From NCBI GenBank assembly GCA_031002005.1, contig CM061920.1:111032095-111096094 (forward strand): DNA of 64,000 nt. The letters are read 5' to 3'. Origin of the DNA: Vandiemenella viatica. Lineage: Eukaryota; Arthropoda; Insecta; Orthoptera; Morabidae. Below the pieces are notes generated by a model. The model saw only the letters and a list, made by a program, of their open reading frames with translations, did not search any database and had not been told where the DNA came from. Position 1 is the stretch's first letter. Each line of letters starts with the position of its first letter. The position numbers and the translations under genes are program-made. This document shows, piece after piece, positions 11,427 to 25,600 of this stretch.

Positions 11427-12198
11427 AGATTTGAAAAAAAACTCTGTAGCTGTGGTTGTTGATAAGTGGAAAAGCGAGGTGAATAATTTGAATGAATTGA
11501 GGAGCACTACGAGGGAAAATCAAATGATTGAAGATGAAGTTTCTAAGGAAACGGAAACATATCCTGTAAGAGAATCTGAGGATGATTTGCTAACTGTAGA
11601 GTCTTGCGGAAAATTTGCTGAAATTGACAGTATCATAGAAAAAAAAGAAGAAAACAATGCGTGCAAAAAGAAAAGATTTTCACGTTCGATTACCGAACTC
11701 GACAAGAGAATGCTTATGGATGAAATTAGGTCGATTCGGCTACAGCTGTCCGTCAGTGGAACAATGAAAAAAAGAAAAGAAAAGAGACAAATACACCAAA
11801 AATCAACAGTCTGCATTGAACGAAGATACATAAAGTATGTCAAGTTCATAAAGGTAAATGAAACACTTGCCGGGATAATGGGAGAGTTTCGCAGGCAGAG
11901 AACATTGCCGAAAAACAGATGTGTGAGGGGGACTGCTTTCCTCCGGGTTCCTGACCTCACAGCTGGAAGGGCGGTTGACAGAGGCGCAAAAAATTTTCTG
12001 GATAACAGGCCCACGCCAGTAAAGCTATTCGACCGGGAGTCCTACAGAAATATTACCACAACAAAGAGAAAACAAAGCTGTACAGGATTGCCGATCGTAA
12101 ATGAACAGCACTGCTTGGAGTATCGAGCGAAAAGGAACAATAATAATTTGGAAAATGAAAAATGGATGATGATTGTGCATGGCCGTTTGAAGTTTTAA
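11359..12198 (+). CDS. Second open frame of the LTR element, unrecognised
   Basis: A 279-residue frame in the +1 frame relative to ORF1, overlapping it at 11359-11426. The protein is very basic and polar; segments include FSRSITELDKRMLMDEIR, KKRKEKRQIH and VKLFDRESYRNITTTKRK. It has no protease, reverse transcriptase or integrase motif I can see. It may be a Gag continuation read by frameshift, or an accessory or decayed pol remnant. The open frame over 840 bases in a young element suggests some retention, though chance is possible. Confidence 0.4.
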   Translation: MTEHSRKTVDQEIKPTIRVVEHEDLKKNSVAVVVDKWKSEVNNLNELRSTTRENQMIEDEVSKETETYPVRESEDDLLTVESCGKFAEIDSIIEKKEENNACKKKRFSRSITELDKRMLMDEIRSIRLQLSVSGTMKKRKEKRQIHQKSTVCIERRYIKYVKFIKVNETLAGIMGEFRRQRTLPKNRCVRGTAFLRVPDLTAGRAVDRGAKNFLDNRPTPVKLFDRESYRNITTTKRKQSCTGLPIVNEQHCLEYRAKRNNNNLENEKWMMIVHGRLKF

Positions 12199-14384
12199 AG
12201 AATATATGAAGGATTTTTGGTCGCCCGATATTGGAAATTTGACCATGCAAGATTATGTTTGTAGTTAGCAATAAGTGAGTATAGAATAGTAACTTTAAAG
12301 TTAATTTTCGTACTGATAATTATTCGAGCATTGTATGATCCGTTGGAAAACAGACATATGTGGTTTCATCAAAAATAAGATAGAACGGAAGTTAATGTAG
12401 CTATTGCGTTGAAAAACAAATAATAATTGAGATGTATTAATGGACAGAATACGGAAAAATTGATCAATTGGTGTTCCCAAGTTTAGAAGCTTTCCATAAA
12501 AAAAAAGACCCCATTATTCATAATACTAAAAGAAAATATCCTCGACGAATTATAAAAAGAGAGAGATCTGGTTTAATTGCGTTATGTTATATTAATTCGA
12601 GACGGGTTTGCTGAAATGTTTACAAAGGTAATCAAATATAAAATACTACGTGACATTAAGATGTAGTTTATAATCGGAATGATAATAATTGACGGTGTGT
12701 TGATGTTAAAAATCGTAAGAGACAAGAGAAAGGAAGTGCTCGTGATAATAAGAATGATGACGAAAATTTACGAGAAATGATATTGAACGATTGGTAAGGA
12801 TATATGCTGACCGAAAGACCGTTGAAGGTAAAAGGGGCATAAATGATTTGTTGACGGATAAAATCGTCAATTGGAATTCAATGATGACAGAAAAAGTCAT
12901 TTCGTCGTGGAAGCTAGAACGAGCGCGGAACTATAGTCGCATTATGAAAGTAGAGAGTGGTCCAACACGCTGAGAATTTTCTGAAAAGAGGATTGTAAAC
13001 GCTTGATAAAGAATATACATAGAACACCGGTTAGAAGATTTCACGAAAGAAGTAATTGTGGCTTGATAAAAATTAAAGTGGTTTGAAAAGAAATGTGAAT
13101 AATCATGAACCCGTCATGAAAGATTTTCCGAGGATGCAATAAGAAAATAATTTGAAGATGTGGTAAACAATAAAAGATAATTATATTTACTTGAGAAGTT
13201 AAAAAGTAACTGGTCGTACTAAGATTGTTTTGCTGTCTCAGAGTCCGGTAATTTTAATTATACAGATGGGAAAACGCCGATACAGAATGAGTTGATTGTA
13301 AAATAGTTTGAAAAACCTAGAAGTAAAAATGGTTAAGCACTAGAATTAAGCCAACGGATCATTGAAGATTTAAGTAGTTGACGATAATCTAGAACCTATT
13401 TTATTATTGTGATAAGAGATTTTAGGATTAATAAGATTAATTTTCCTGCTCTAGCAGTAACGAAAACTATTCAGTTTTGTTTCACTGGTATTGTTTGAAT
13501 CAACTTCTCGAACAACGGCGTGGTAAGTGATACGGTCGGTGACACACAATAAAAAAAAATCAAACACGGGGTATCAACATGCCTTAGAGAGGGAAGGAAG
13601 GGTTTTTCCCGAAAAAGGAACCAAGGATCTTACAAAACTCAGCTAGATAAACATTAGAAAGACGTGCTTCTGTACTGGTCAGAGGATAGACATTCTTGTA
13701 ATTACGCTACACATTGCTGTGTGAGAACTCAAACTGTGTACTAATCTTGGAAGTTGGTTCAATGAAGGTATGTGGTCAGAGAAACCACTGGTGAAATAAT
13801 AAAATTAAAAAAAAAGAGAATAAAAAAAAACTTATTTAGTAAGGTTTTGTAGAAAGGGTACACTCATCACAAATGATTGTGTGAAGGATTATAATCATTA
13901 AAAAAAAATTGTTTAATGAAAATAGAATTGTTAGAAAACATTAAGAGAATATGAATGATAGTGTATCTTCAGTGAATTAAGAATTTTCAAAGTTATATGT
14001 CCATTTATTTTCATGTTTCATTGTTTAATTATAGATGCAACATTGTTAGATAAGTAATGAATGTAATATGTTTATAAATTAGATGACGTACTCCATCTGG
14101 TTTCGCTCCACACTTGTTCAGGGGATTGAAACGGATGCTCAAGGATAATACGCTCTTGAATCATGTTAAATGACATATTGATGGGATGATTGGAAGCAGG
14201 GTATTTTATTATTCAATTTGATATTTTGTTAGTAGGTATGTGGAGTGGTCACAGGGGACAGAGCAAGACAGGGCATAATTAAATAGTGATGCTAGCTATC
14301 GCGAGTGTGTTTAATGAACAATTATTAAGGAATTTAAAATTATTCAGTGAATAATTTTAAATTATCGGAGTTGGTGGATAAAGT
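12199..14384 (+). other. Non-coding interior of the LTR element
   Basis: 2.2 kb where a pol gene would be expected. Frames are short and no retroviral-type catalytic motif was found by reading. A large internal replacement or loss is the defining feature of LARD-like elements. Confidence 0.6.
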
Positions 14385-15382
14385 TGTAATGATCCGCGAG
14401 AGACAGAGGTGCGCGTGTTTCTTTTCTCGTCTGGTGTGTGTCGGTCCCCGGGGAGGTTCTGCTGCTGTTTGGGGAACGCCAGCCCCTGAGTGTTTCCATT
14501 AAATGTGACTTATGGCATAACAGCCTCGTGACAAGGCCTGCGACTCAAGATGGAGTGGGAGCCTGGGCTGTTTTAGTAAACAAACAAAATAAGAAATAAA
14601 TCGGTATCCTAGAACGAAGTGTAAGGGGGAGCCAGGAGTACAGCCAATGGGAGCAATTTGTATTTTTATTACAAAAAAGGGTGGTTTTGTTGCATGTCCT
14701 GAGCCAACCAACGGAAAAAGCTTCCCTCCAAATACAGTGATTGGCAGACGTCATCAATAGTGGGGGTGGAGAACGACGCTTCTTGGAGGCAGCGGGAGAA
14801 GACGGAGGGACTTGTTGACTACCGACGGAGAGGTGTGGATGGACCGAACAGCTGACTACTGCGGACAGCAAGGAGGCAGCCGGCCGTGATGGAGAGCTGG
14901 TCAACCCACCGACTGCACAACGTAGATTCGCCTGCACGGTAACCACCATTCAGAAAAAGGAACTTTTGCATCATCGTCGTTTTTTTTACCCTAGTTATCG
15001 CCCCGAGACAGACTCTCTTGCTCCACCGAGAAAGTTATGTACCCTTGTGTTGCAGAAAGAAAATTAATCTTTGTAAAATCTTGTCAAGCAAACAATTAAA
15101 GTAAATCGTAAAGTCAGATTGTGAACCTTGTTTTCAATAGATCCTATCCAATCACGTAATGTGTCATTTGAGTTTATTAATAATTCTATTTGTCCAATAA
15201 TTCATGTTTAAATAACAATACTTTGAGATCTGGATGTCGCTTCCCTCAGAATAGGGTACACTCCAATCTCTGGCGCCCAACTGATTTTTTTTTAAACTTA
15301 ATATTATTTGGAAATTAATAACTGGTAGTGAACGGCCACAGTAAGGTCGAGAAGTCGCTTTCCTAACATAGGGAACACTTCA
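14385..15382 (+). repeat. 3' LTR
   Basis: 998 bp, nearly identical to the 5' LTR. The stretch before it (GGAGTTGGTGGATAAAG, about 14367-14383) is purine-rich but a weak polypurine tract. Confidence 0.95.
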
Positions 15383-16982
15383 ATATACAATTATTAAATA
15401 AAAATTGGCCTTTTAAAATATTGCAGTATGTTATTTTCATAATTTACAAGGTCATAGGTGTAATTTAACTTACACAAACTGACCACCATTTATATCATTC
15501 ATATTTGTGATGCTAACTAGATAATGGCAGTTATGTATGCAGTACTTGGTACATTGCAAAGACATCCTAAATACTCCCTCTTCATCCCAAAAAAGATACA
15601 CAACTGAAAAGAAAGAAGGAAAAACTGTTTAGGGAATTTATAATTAAAGACAAGAATATTTTAAATGAACACATATCCATTATTTATTTAACTTTTATTG
15701 TTACACCAACTATTACTTTTAAGATACAATAGTCACTACATGAAACTGCGCTTTGCGCTAAATAGCCTGATATGCCTATTTTATTTTTAATATATTCTGT
15801 ATAAATTTATCTATCAAAAACAAAATAATGCTTGAGAAAAACAACTGCTAAAAGAGAATATCTGTACCCAGTATTTGTTATGAGGTTTACTATGGTTCTG
15901 CTATGAGGTATACAAAATAATACCCGAATTATTTGTAGTGGTCATCAGTGTTGAAGAACACATTAACTTGTACTGACAGAAAGGCATCTTGTTGGAATGA
16001 CACATCTATTGCTGTGCGATTAAAAAAAAAAACTGGCACCTGCATAAGGATACTGCTTCCTGTGTTTTTACTTGTTCCTGTATACAATAAAAAATCTTTT
16101 GTACATCTTAAATGAGGTTGCTGAGCCACAATTCTGACATACAATGGCCTACCTGTTAAATAATACACTATAATGTATATAAAATCTGTTTTCTGCCACA
16201 GGGCAGTATCAATCATCAAGAATAATCAGATATACAAAACTAATGCAACATCTGCTATTGTATATGTAGTCTTGTCTCAAACTGTTGACCAGTGTATTAA
16301 TAAAAATAAAAACTGTTTATAAAAATAAACAAATTACATCATCTGTAACTGAATATATCAAAAATGGGACTCAACAAACTTATTTGCCTATAAACGTAAA
16401 TCTTTATCATACGTTTATAACAGTTTACTTTTAAATATGTACAGTACAAAACTTAATCTATTAAATACCTACAAATCTTTGTGGAAGGCTTTGTTTGAAC
16501 TAAAGTAACCCTTAATACCCTTAAATATTTAAAGTTACACATTCTAATTATCATTTGTAGCAACAATGATTATAACTGTTCTGTAATGTGATTTGCACAG
16601 TTTGTGCAAAGTGTGGCAATGGCCAACACTACACTGTATATATAATAAACATTTCCAATTACTGACAAGAATTTCTTTCAAACATCAAATTATTACATGC
16701 AATCTTAATGTCAAGCCTTATCTTTAGCAATAGCACAGAAAGTCATCCAATCTGATGTATACAATATTAACAGACAATGCCATTCACAAGTGGATCTTTC
16801 CCCAACAGCACTGTTCCTTGATATACATCATATATTTAACACATTTACCATAAAATAGTTGCTTCCCAAAAATAGAAATGAATGTCTGCACAATTTCAAA
16901 CAAGCAGGTACACATTCACACGACACTGATATGTTAACAAACACAAAGTTGCAGGCGAGCTTATGAACAATCTTCAATGTTA

Positions 16983-16983
<1 letters not shown>

Positions 16984-17026
<43 letters not shown>
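16984..17026. repeat. Homopolymer A tract
   Basis: 43 consecutive A on the plus strand (T on the strand transcribed for broad). No adjoining retroposon body was recognised. Confidence 0.9.
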
Positions 17027-17030
<4 letters not shown>

Positions 17031-17580
17031 TCTGCCTAAGCTAATGCTTTATAATATGATACATGAATGCAGAGTTAAAGGCATTGTCCAATCAATTTAA
17101 TTCAGTTGCAAGATAATTTATTCTTCCCTGAGCCCTATGACTGTGTACTGAACGTGTCTCTGAATTTATGTGCACGCCAAGGATATGTGCAATCTGGAGG
17201 CACTCTTTCCCATACAGACTAATACTTCTGCCGTCTAACAATAAGAAATTAAAACATAATTAAAGCAATTTTTGTAATGTACGCAAAAATTAAATTAAAA
17301 GAGAGAATGGAATTTTGGAGTGCAACAAGAACAATTACACACATAGAAATGGAAGTTACAATAACCTCCAATGCCAAGGTTGAATATCTGGCTACAATCT
17401 CTGAAACTAACATGACATTTAACACACACACAAACTCAATAAACGTTTGACTGGAACCACACAAAGATTAAATCTTTTTTTTTTTTTTTTTAGTTAAGAG
17501 ATATCAAACATTCCTAAATAGCATTGTATAATCTTTTGGTTTACCTTATGCCAATTTTAAATCGCCCCCCTCCATCCCTC

Positions 17581-17588
17581 CCCCCCCC

Positions 17589-17634
<46 letters not shown>

Positions 17635-17636
17635 CT
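17581..17636. repeat. Compound C / CT / CA microsatellite
   Basis: A C-run is followed by (CT)n and then (CA)n with a short CT end. An open frame across it (17524-17856) is an artefact of the low-complexity sequence. Confidence 0.9.
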
Positions 17637-20600
17637 TTATGGGAGTCTGAATTCCAAAATTGTAAATGAGACACACTGCACACAGTGTACATATGAAATT
17701 AAAAAGATAAAGAGTCAATTACTCACTAATTATAAAACACACATGCCAGTTATGATAACAGACACTAGGAAAAGTAAAAGCTATATAATAACTTTCAGTT
17801 ATGGAACTAAAACCACAGAATATAAATGTATAACAAACAGCAGGCAAAGGAGGTAGCAAATTCATAAATAATTAAATCTGAAGAAATATGGGATTGTCCT
17901 TTCTGTCTTCGCATACCAGGCGCACCAATCAAGAATAAATCAAGTAGACACGGAAGAGACCATATTTGAGTCACTGTTCCACATTAAATAAAAAGCACAC
18001 TAAAATTGGACATTGATGTATTGCAAGGTTAAGGATTACAAAGTGATAGTTCAAACTCAAATTAGAAGGAAAAAAAAAAAGACTATTCTAAAAATATAGA
18101 TTTTCTAGACTTCCATTCAAACATTGAAAAATGTATCCAACAATGTGATTTAACTTACAGAAACCATGACAAAACATGAATGTCCTGCTCATAATTATTG
18201 AAGATAACTATATCAAATAATTCTAATGACAAACCATAAATAATTAAATTTATTATTTCTAAAGTCTAAATTACAGATGTTTCTATAATCAAACAATTTA
18301 ATTTGTCTACACTAATTTCACAAGTACATTTCTAGTCAATTAAGAAACTGAAATATGATTACAGCACTGAATTAATTAACAGCATAGTTTGTTTATATAG
18401 ATACAGGATTGTTTTTCCCACAATGTAATCTTAGATTTGCACCAGATGGTGTTATAAGAACACAACATTTAGATGGTATTCTCATTTATCTTTATCACAT
18501 TGTTGAATGTTTGAAATTCAGAACCACAAGGCTGGATCCTAACAAAGGAATGTTTTTATAACAGTCCTCCTCATTCCTCACCCCTCTGTCTGTAGCTCTG
18601 TATCATGTTCACCTTATGTCGCCAGCCAACTGACAAGCCATTACTTGGGACTGCAGACGTTTGATGTGCTGAAGTGTGATGTGGATTTGGAACAGCGGAC
18701 AAACAGAACAAGCTGAAGATAACAAAGTGGTTAGTTGTGTTTTTGTATAACTATCTGGTAGCAAACTTGAGAAGATTACATTGCATAAATGTGCTAAGAA
18801 AGTTTCTGTTCACAAGTTGTTCATTATTTCCAATACAGTATAAGAGAACCAATGATGGAAGGGACAATAATCATGTAAAATATGAACAATCCAAGTGCAT
18901 GCAAACAAACAAACAAATTTGGAAGGTTTCCCCAACAAATCCAACGGAAGAGTGTTAAGGACTTAGCTGTTTAGTTTAAATCCAAAGGGAGGTGGAGAGC
19001 GTGATTCAAATTGATTGCTAGCAAGGCTAAAGGTATTATGTCGAAACTACTACTTTCACTGAACTTGTAACCAGTAACATCAAAATTATTAACAAACCTG
19101 GTCTTATGGCTTAGAACATGAAATTTTAACTCTATGAGTTATGTTCAATACATACAGTAATCTGTAAAACATATGATGAATCAATAACACATTACAACAC
19201 AACAAATTTTTACTTTAGCTGTACAGCTGCATTCAAGATAATGTTAAGAACAACTAATTATCTAGACTCAAATATGGTGTCTCCATTTTTCATGTCTTTA
19301 AGATTGAGTTTTTAGTTTTGTTATTGTTATTGATTTGGATGTGTCTAACACAGTATACAACATTCACGAATAAAATTAGAAAATGTCATGTCAATTTTTG
19401 TTTTAAGTAATATAAATGCAGCTCTTTGGTACAAATCTATCACAAAAGAAAAAATTGTTAGATTGTGACATTAAAATTTTCAATAGTTTTGTTCAGCTTC
19501 AAAGAAAATGATTAACATATCACAGAATTAATTAATTTGATAAAAAAAGGAGACTTTTGCAATGACCCATGAATGATGTTTCTCTTACATCTCATAAGGC
19601 AGAGAACACAACATTATTTTAAAGTGTCATGTATGTTATATAAAATAACAAAAACATTCATATTCCCCGCAACCCATTGAATAATTTTGAAAAGATACGT
19701 CACATTTAAAACCGCAACACAAAAAAACACTTTCAATATAGTTCACCCAGAAACCAAGTCAGTCCACAGTTACGTAAATAAAAAAAAATAATACTCATGT
19801 AATATGTGAAACTGATCAGTTATGGCTGAAGTAATAACACTGCATTATTGTTTAAAATAATTATGGTTATTACATACTAAACACACAATACATATTTATG
19901 AATCACATTCATTTACAATTAAATCATAAATGAGATCTAGTTTAATATCAGCCTATCAGTTTTCTAAGCAAACCTTCCAGCATAATCCTTACAGCACTCA
20001 ACTTACATACATTGTTTAAATATCTACAGTACATGAAACATACAGTACAACTTTAAAATTAATACTCATTTTAAATACTGTACATAAATAACAATTTAAT
20101 GTTTATCTGCAATCACAACATCAATTTAAGAATTACAAATGTCAGGGTTCAATTTGATTGAATAATACAACATGTTATTGTGAATAAATAAGATATAAAA
20201 TCTGTTTACGATTTAAAATGTTTTTTTTTTTAAATATTTCAAGAGTTATGTATTAATATTAGCTCAAAGAGGAGAAATGTCTAGAACATCAAAACATGAA
20301 CTGCAAGTCACTGCAGATAAAATGTGCAGGAGACAAAACACAATGATTGTAGTTTTGGTAAGGGGGGAAAGAAGGGGGAGAAAAAAAAAAAAAAAAGCAT
20401 AGAGAAACAGAATCACTTCAGTTTTTAATGTTACACTTCCTTGTTATTTATAGTGATAATATGAAGTGAATACTTGATGCTCAATACTGTAAATAGTAAA
20501 ATTAGTATAGTAAATTGGTTTTAAATACCAAACAAACAGAATCCATGTTCCACTTCTATCCACAATTTTAATAATATTTTAAGTTTCCTGCCACATTTCA

Positions 20601-22315
20601 GAAATAATATGTGACCTTCAACTGCAGCAAGATTCAAACATTACTGACAGCTGTGGAGACATCACAGCAAAATTTGTACTCCATGACATATAAGCTTTGA
20701 AACACTACTACACAGTTCATACAACTACATCAAGTTTTAAAATGTATTCCCCGTTATAAAGAGGCACAAAAGAAGACTCATAAAATTTACTACTTTAATT
20801 CTCAAGCACAAAAAAATGTCCTGAGTGATTGGAAAGTGGAAGTTGCTCCGACATGAAAGTCAGAACATGTAACATGTGTACATGTCAAACCTGAGTTCAG
20901 TTTCAAAATTGAAGCTTCTATAACAGTTGAAGAGTGTACCTATAAAAATAACACATTTGAAGAACTTCAACGTATGGACTTATATGAACAAGTCTTTTCA
21001 TACATGAATAATGTAAATGATGTAAGTACTTTCAACACTTGCTACATGTATACATAAAGTCCTGAAAGTATTAAAATCACTTTCACTGTGCGAAAACATC
21101 AATCATGTTAGATTGCATTATCCATCTCATTACATATTATGTAAGAAATGTTTCTCTTGGCTACGTTTACTTTTTGTTGGTACCTTTTAATTTCCACTGA
21201 ATTAACTGGTTGCCATGGTATGCCAACATATCAAAAGAATAGGCACAAGTACACCAACAATAATTTGTAAATGAAAGGGGCAATATTGAGTAATAAAAAA
21301 TTATGTTCTTAAATCTGGATCTAATCATTTAAATTTATTTATTTATTTAATCTACTTGCCAATTATTCTCAGGTATTACTGTTGTGCAAGTAGCATGTGT
21401 TACCTAATTTGGAAAAAAAAAAAAAATGAGGATTTCATCATGATGCAAACTTATCAAATGGTGTTAGAGAATGCCTAAAAATGTAAAATCTTGCCTAAAC
21501 TCCACTATCTACCAATTGGCACATAATATTCAGCTTAATTTCAAAATGCAAAACTATTTGTATATGAACTTTAATACCACAACTCTCTCTCTGTCTGGGG
21601 CAATGAAAGAATGAGATATTTTTGTACTCTTGTTCAAAAGGCTAGAATATGCAATGTCTTTGTCTGATTTTTGATTCCAATATTTTTAGAAGTTTCAATG
21701 ACAATTAACATATACAACCACAATGCTGGGAATAGCTGTGACCTTACAAGAAAAACTTTTCTTAAACAACATCACTAAAAATCCATAATGGCAACAATTA
21801 TTGGTGCTCCTATTTTCTACTACATGATGCAATTAAGGAAATAAAACTGTACACCTTTTTTTACAATTCTAATATCTCAATAATCTAAACTAGCATTCTA
21901 ATTACCTCTGTGGAGAAAGACAAATTTCAAATTTTATCATTAAATTACTCTTAGCAACTATTTCAAAATAAATTATCTTGAAAAATTTATCATATATACA
22001 CTAGTCCCAAAATGTGAAGACACATCTGAATAGTAAACAATCAAGGAAAGTTGTAGACAATAACACAGTATCCCAATATTCGATTCGTTATGCTCCAATA
22101 TTAGAAGCTATGTACACATTTACTTCTAAATACTACCTGATAAAATTCAGCTTAGTAAGTGCACAGGCATGTGTGCCCACACTCACATACAAAATAATGA
22201 TTTCATTTGTAAACATTAAAACATTTTACAAGCAAATAAAACATGAGTACGACGCGTATATGATGCATATTTTCTAAACAAGCATTTTTGAACAACATTT
22301 TAAAATAAACACTCA

Positions 22316-22640
22316 CAGCTGCATAGCTTAGGCGGAACAGAATCTCACTATGGCCCGAATGACTGGGGTTTTATCCCCAATGAAGCCAAAGGCTTTTATT
22401 AAAAGCTGAATGTCCAAAACAGCTTCCCATGCCAACTCAGTGTGCCCTGTATAAGTGATGTGGAGGATACTCTGCGGGAAGGTAAAGAATGGCCAGAGCA
22501 TGGTGCTGACTTCATTAGTGTTGGAAAGGTTGTAAGTTGCACCTCCGGGAATGCTGTGAGAAGTGGCAGTAGCTGAAGGAACCCAAAGCCTTTACCTTTA
22601 AACATGAAGGTGACATTGCAGACACCTTCCCTCATAGCAT
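22316..22640 (+). repeat. SINE-like repeat, family C copy 1
   Basis: This stretch aligns by eye with 38075-38330. Shared segments include ACTATGGCCCGA, GCTGAA-ATCCA, ACTCTGC and AAAGAATGGCCAGAG. The better-preserved second copy starts with a tRNA-like A box (TAGCTGAGGTGGTAGAG), so the family is probably tRNA-derived. Reading frames inside it are incidental. Confidence 0.6.
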
Positions 22641-25600
22641 TTCTAACCTAAATAATAAAATGTTTGGTCTTACATGAAATGGAAGGGAAAAAATTAACTG
22701 AATCATGTTAATAAATCTGTGTACTTAGACAATGGTGATTATGAAACTGTATTTAGGCAATGAAAATACGATAGGATATGATAGGGAAAGTGTATTTTGC
22801 AATAAAAGAATACACTTTGGAGACATTTTAAAAATTTTGAGAAGTTAATAATCATAAATGTAATTCTCAACAAAACAAATTATAATGCTAAAAATAAAAT
22901 TTGCTATTTATGAGTATAAATAACTGAATTTAAAGTTGTAATGTAATACCTTGAAGTGGATTTTAAAGATTATCAGGAATATTTCCTTTCAACCTAATCA
23001 CCATAATTCGTTAACTATTAAGATGATTTTATACTTTTTCTGCAAAAGGGTAATTAATAATAACTAAATAAGAATTCAATAAACGTAAGTAAAAATGCTA
23101 TGTTGATGAATCCACAATGCTTTGAATAAACACATCCTCAGTACATTAAATAGATAATTGATAATATTATCGATGTATTTTGATAGAAGGCGAAGAACGA
23201 AGAGAAAGATGCATTAGTGTATAAATGAAAAACCATTAATCACAGCTGAATGAAAGGAAATAAAAAATATGGCATCTCACTGGACTACCACACTGTGATG
23301 TCCAGCTCAAGTAACGCTTATATTTGCTCCAGACAACTAAATATCACCTACCACGCAGACAAATATTGAAATGAATATGTGATAGAAAGATATTTTGGAA
23401 TTAGCTGGAAAACAGCGAAGAAAATGCCAGCAATTTATTTTTTGTACGTGTGTTTCACTCTATAGATTTCACAGACATTATAATACATCTTAATTCAGTT
23501 TTGTTTTATTTAAGATAATAAATTCGAAATTGGGATACTATCTTATAAATAAATATTGTTACTTTACACAGATAATTCTTCAATCAGTATACAAGACACC
23601 ATTGCAAACCTGCAATAGCAATTTCAAATATCCTACTTAAAAATAATGTATTTTTGTACTTGTAGTGTCACATGAGGTGTCATATAAACCTGGATCAAGT
23701 TGTAACTGAGATGGCAGTAGATATGTTAGTAGGATAATTACCAAGCCACGTTTTGTGTGACGAGTCTCCGAAAATAGTATTGTGCTTAGAAAAATCTGAA
23801 TTAAATACCTGGATTTTCTCAGTCAAAACCTTACAACTACATTACTTTTACAAATTTCACCCACAAATATTAATCACTTGAGAAGACAAAATTATAAATA
23901 AATTTTAATCAAAAAACTGTGGATTTGTACACCAATGAGCAATATTATATTATAGTTTGTACTTTTTCAGAACTATTTTTCAAAATTACAAATGGCTTTA
24001 GGCATTTGCCTGGACATGCAATTGAGGTATTGTTGAAAGCTATTTATACAATTTTATTAATTAGTTTGAAAAGAAGGGACTAATAATGAAATAATGTTAT
24101 TGTCCAACCTACAAAATGTGCATCAACAAAATTTAATTCAGATTATCCAGCAATTCGACAGCTCTTCGGAACTCTAAGAACTCATCCTTTAATTTCGCAT
24201 ATTTCATTACAAACATTTCAAAACACAGTCACAGGCAATTCATCTCTCTTCACTGTGCAATTTATTACAAAAAAACAACTGTCATTTTGTGATCTTACAA
24301 AGAGAGTCTTTGATGGAACTGTCAGATCTGTAATGCCTGTAAATTAAACACCCAAAAAGTCAAATGTTAGGCAATAAATAAGTATTGTAGTAGGAATTAC
24401 AGTTTTGCAATAGAATTTTGAAACAATGGATTCTCAATAGCTTTAAGCTGAAAAGGAATCTTTAATCGAGTTTTAAAATGAATAAACTTTAATTAATTCT
24501 AACCACAAAATGTTCAAGCAAACAAAATTACTAAGAAAGATTTTGAAGACAAACAACTAAGAAATTAAGCAAACTGTTGACTGAATATGAAGGCGATTGT
24601 AATTGTTCATTCTTTTTGATGCTGGAATATTGCATGCAAATCCTGCTGCGAAAAATTTTAATAACATTATGTTTTTAAATTCCCTCTTTAGCCTACAACT
24701 TACTGTCAAAGAAAAATATTCAAATGTCACCAATGTGCATCACATTTTTTTGCAACACACATTTTAAAGTAAAACCTGCACTACACAGAGAAAATGTACA
24801 GGGAAGCAATAAAAGTTTATGTCATAAATAAAAAAAATCTGCATCTCAAAATTTCACATTAAGTATGTAAAAGTAGCAATTGTCTTATTCTTCTGTGTTG
24901 GAGCAGAATGATATAAACAACTGTTTAAAGGCACATGGAGATAACAAATCCATTACTAAGAAGGAGCAATTTGTGAACTACAGAAACATCCCCTAAAAAC
25001 CATACTTCCTAATTCTTCCCAATCCAAGCATCCAATTCATTCTTCCCATTCGCAAAACAATAAAGGTAGGGAGTGAAATTCAAGAGTATTATTTGCTAGT
25101 AATGGTGTGTGATGTTACACAAAAGCTTAGTCCCATCTGCCAAAAGCTATTTCATGAAAAGTAAGGACATATTTTGTTTCAACTGTTTACTATAACAACA
25201 GAAAATTCACCCCAATTAAGTCTATACAATAAATACTGTCATTTATAAGGCTATGTATAAAAAATGTGTTTTTATAAAAATTATTAATGGGAGAACGCAT
25301 TCATAATTGTCAGTCTTAACAAAATCAGTACAGCATGTTAATATAAATACTATACGAACCTAAATAGAAAACTATACAACCAATTTGAAATGTAACAAGT
25401 AAAATATAACAGTTTAGGAATAGGTTTTATTCACAATAGCCTAACACCTTCTCAAACTAAACTACTCGAAATGAGAGAGAATAGTGTTTTTTGTTACTAT
25501 TATTACCTGTAGGAGAAAATCAGTGACAGAAAATAAATTACTTGTGATTATTAGCACAATATTCTCCTCTTACTGAAAATTATGATCAGATTAGCATATT

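Larger units (their letters stand above)
8983..15382 (+). mobile_element. Non-autonomous Ty3/gypsy-like LTR retrotransposon (LARD-like)
   Basis: A 6.4-kb element with two direct LTRs (8983-9987 and 14385-15382) that start TGTAATG and end TTCA. Host ATAT at 8979-8982 and 15383-15386 fits a 4-bp target duplication, as made by gypsy-group elements, which often choose alternating T/A targets. A lysine-tRNA-like primer site follows the left LTR. Inside are a gag-like frame and a second overlapping frame, then 2.2 kb with no coding. I found no protease, reverse transcriptase, RNase H or integrase motif. The LTRs differ mainly by one 7-bp indel and a few bases, so the copy is young and must have been moved by proteins from elsewhere. 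Confidence 0.9.

Noticed and set aside
17524..17856. 110-codon open frame
   Set aside because: It spans a C/CT/CA microsatellite and has Pro/Ser/Leu/Thr/His repeats only; no support as a gene.
22399..22635. Reverse open frame of 78 codons
   Set aside because: Lies inside a SINE-like repeat whose second copy does not keep the frame.
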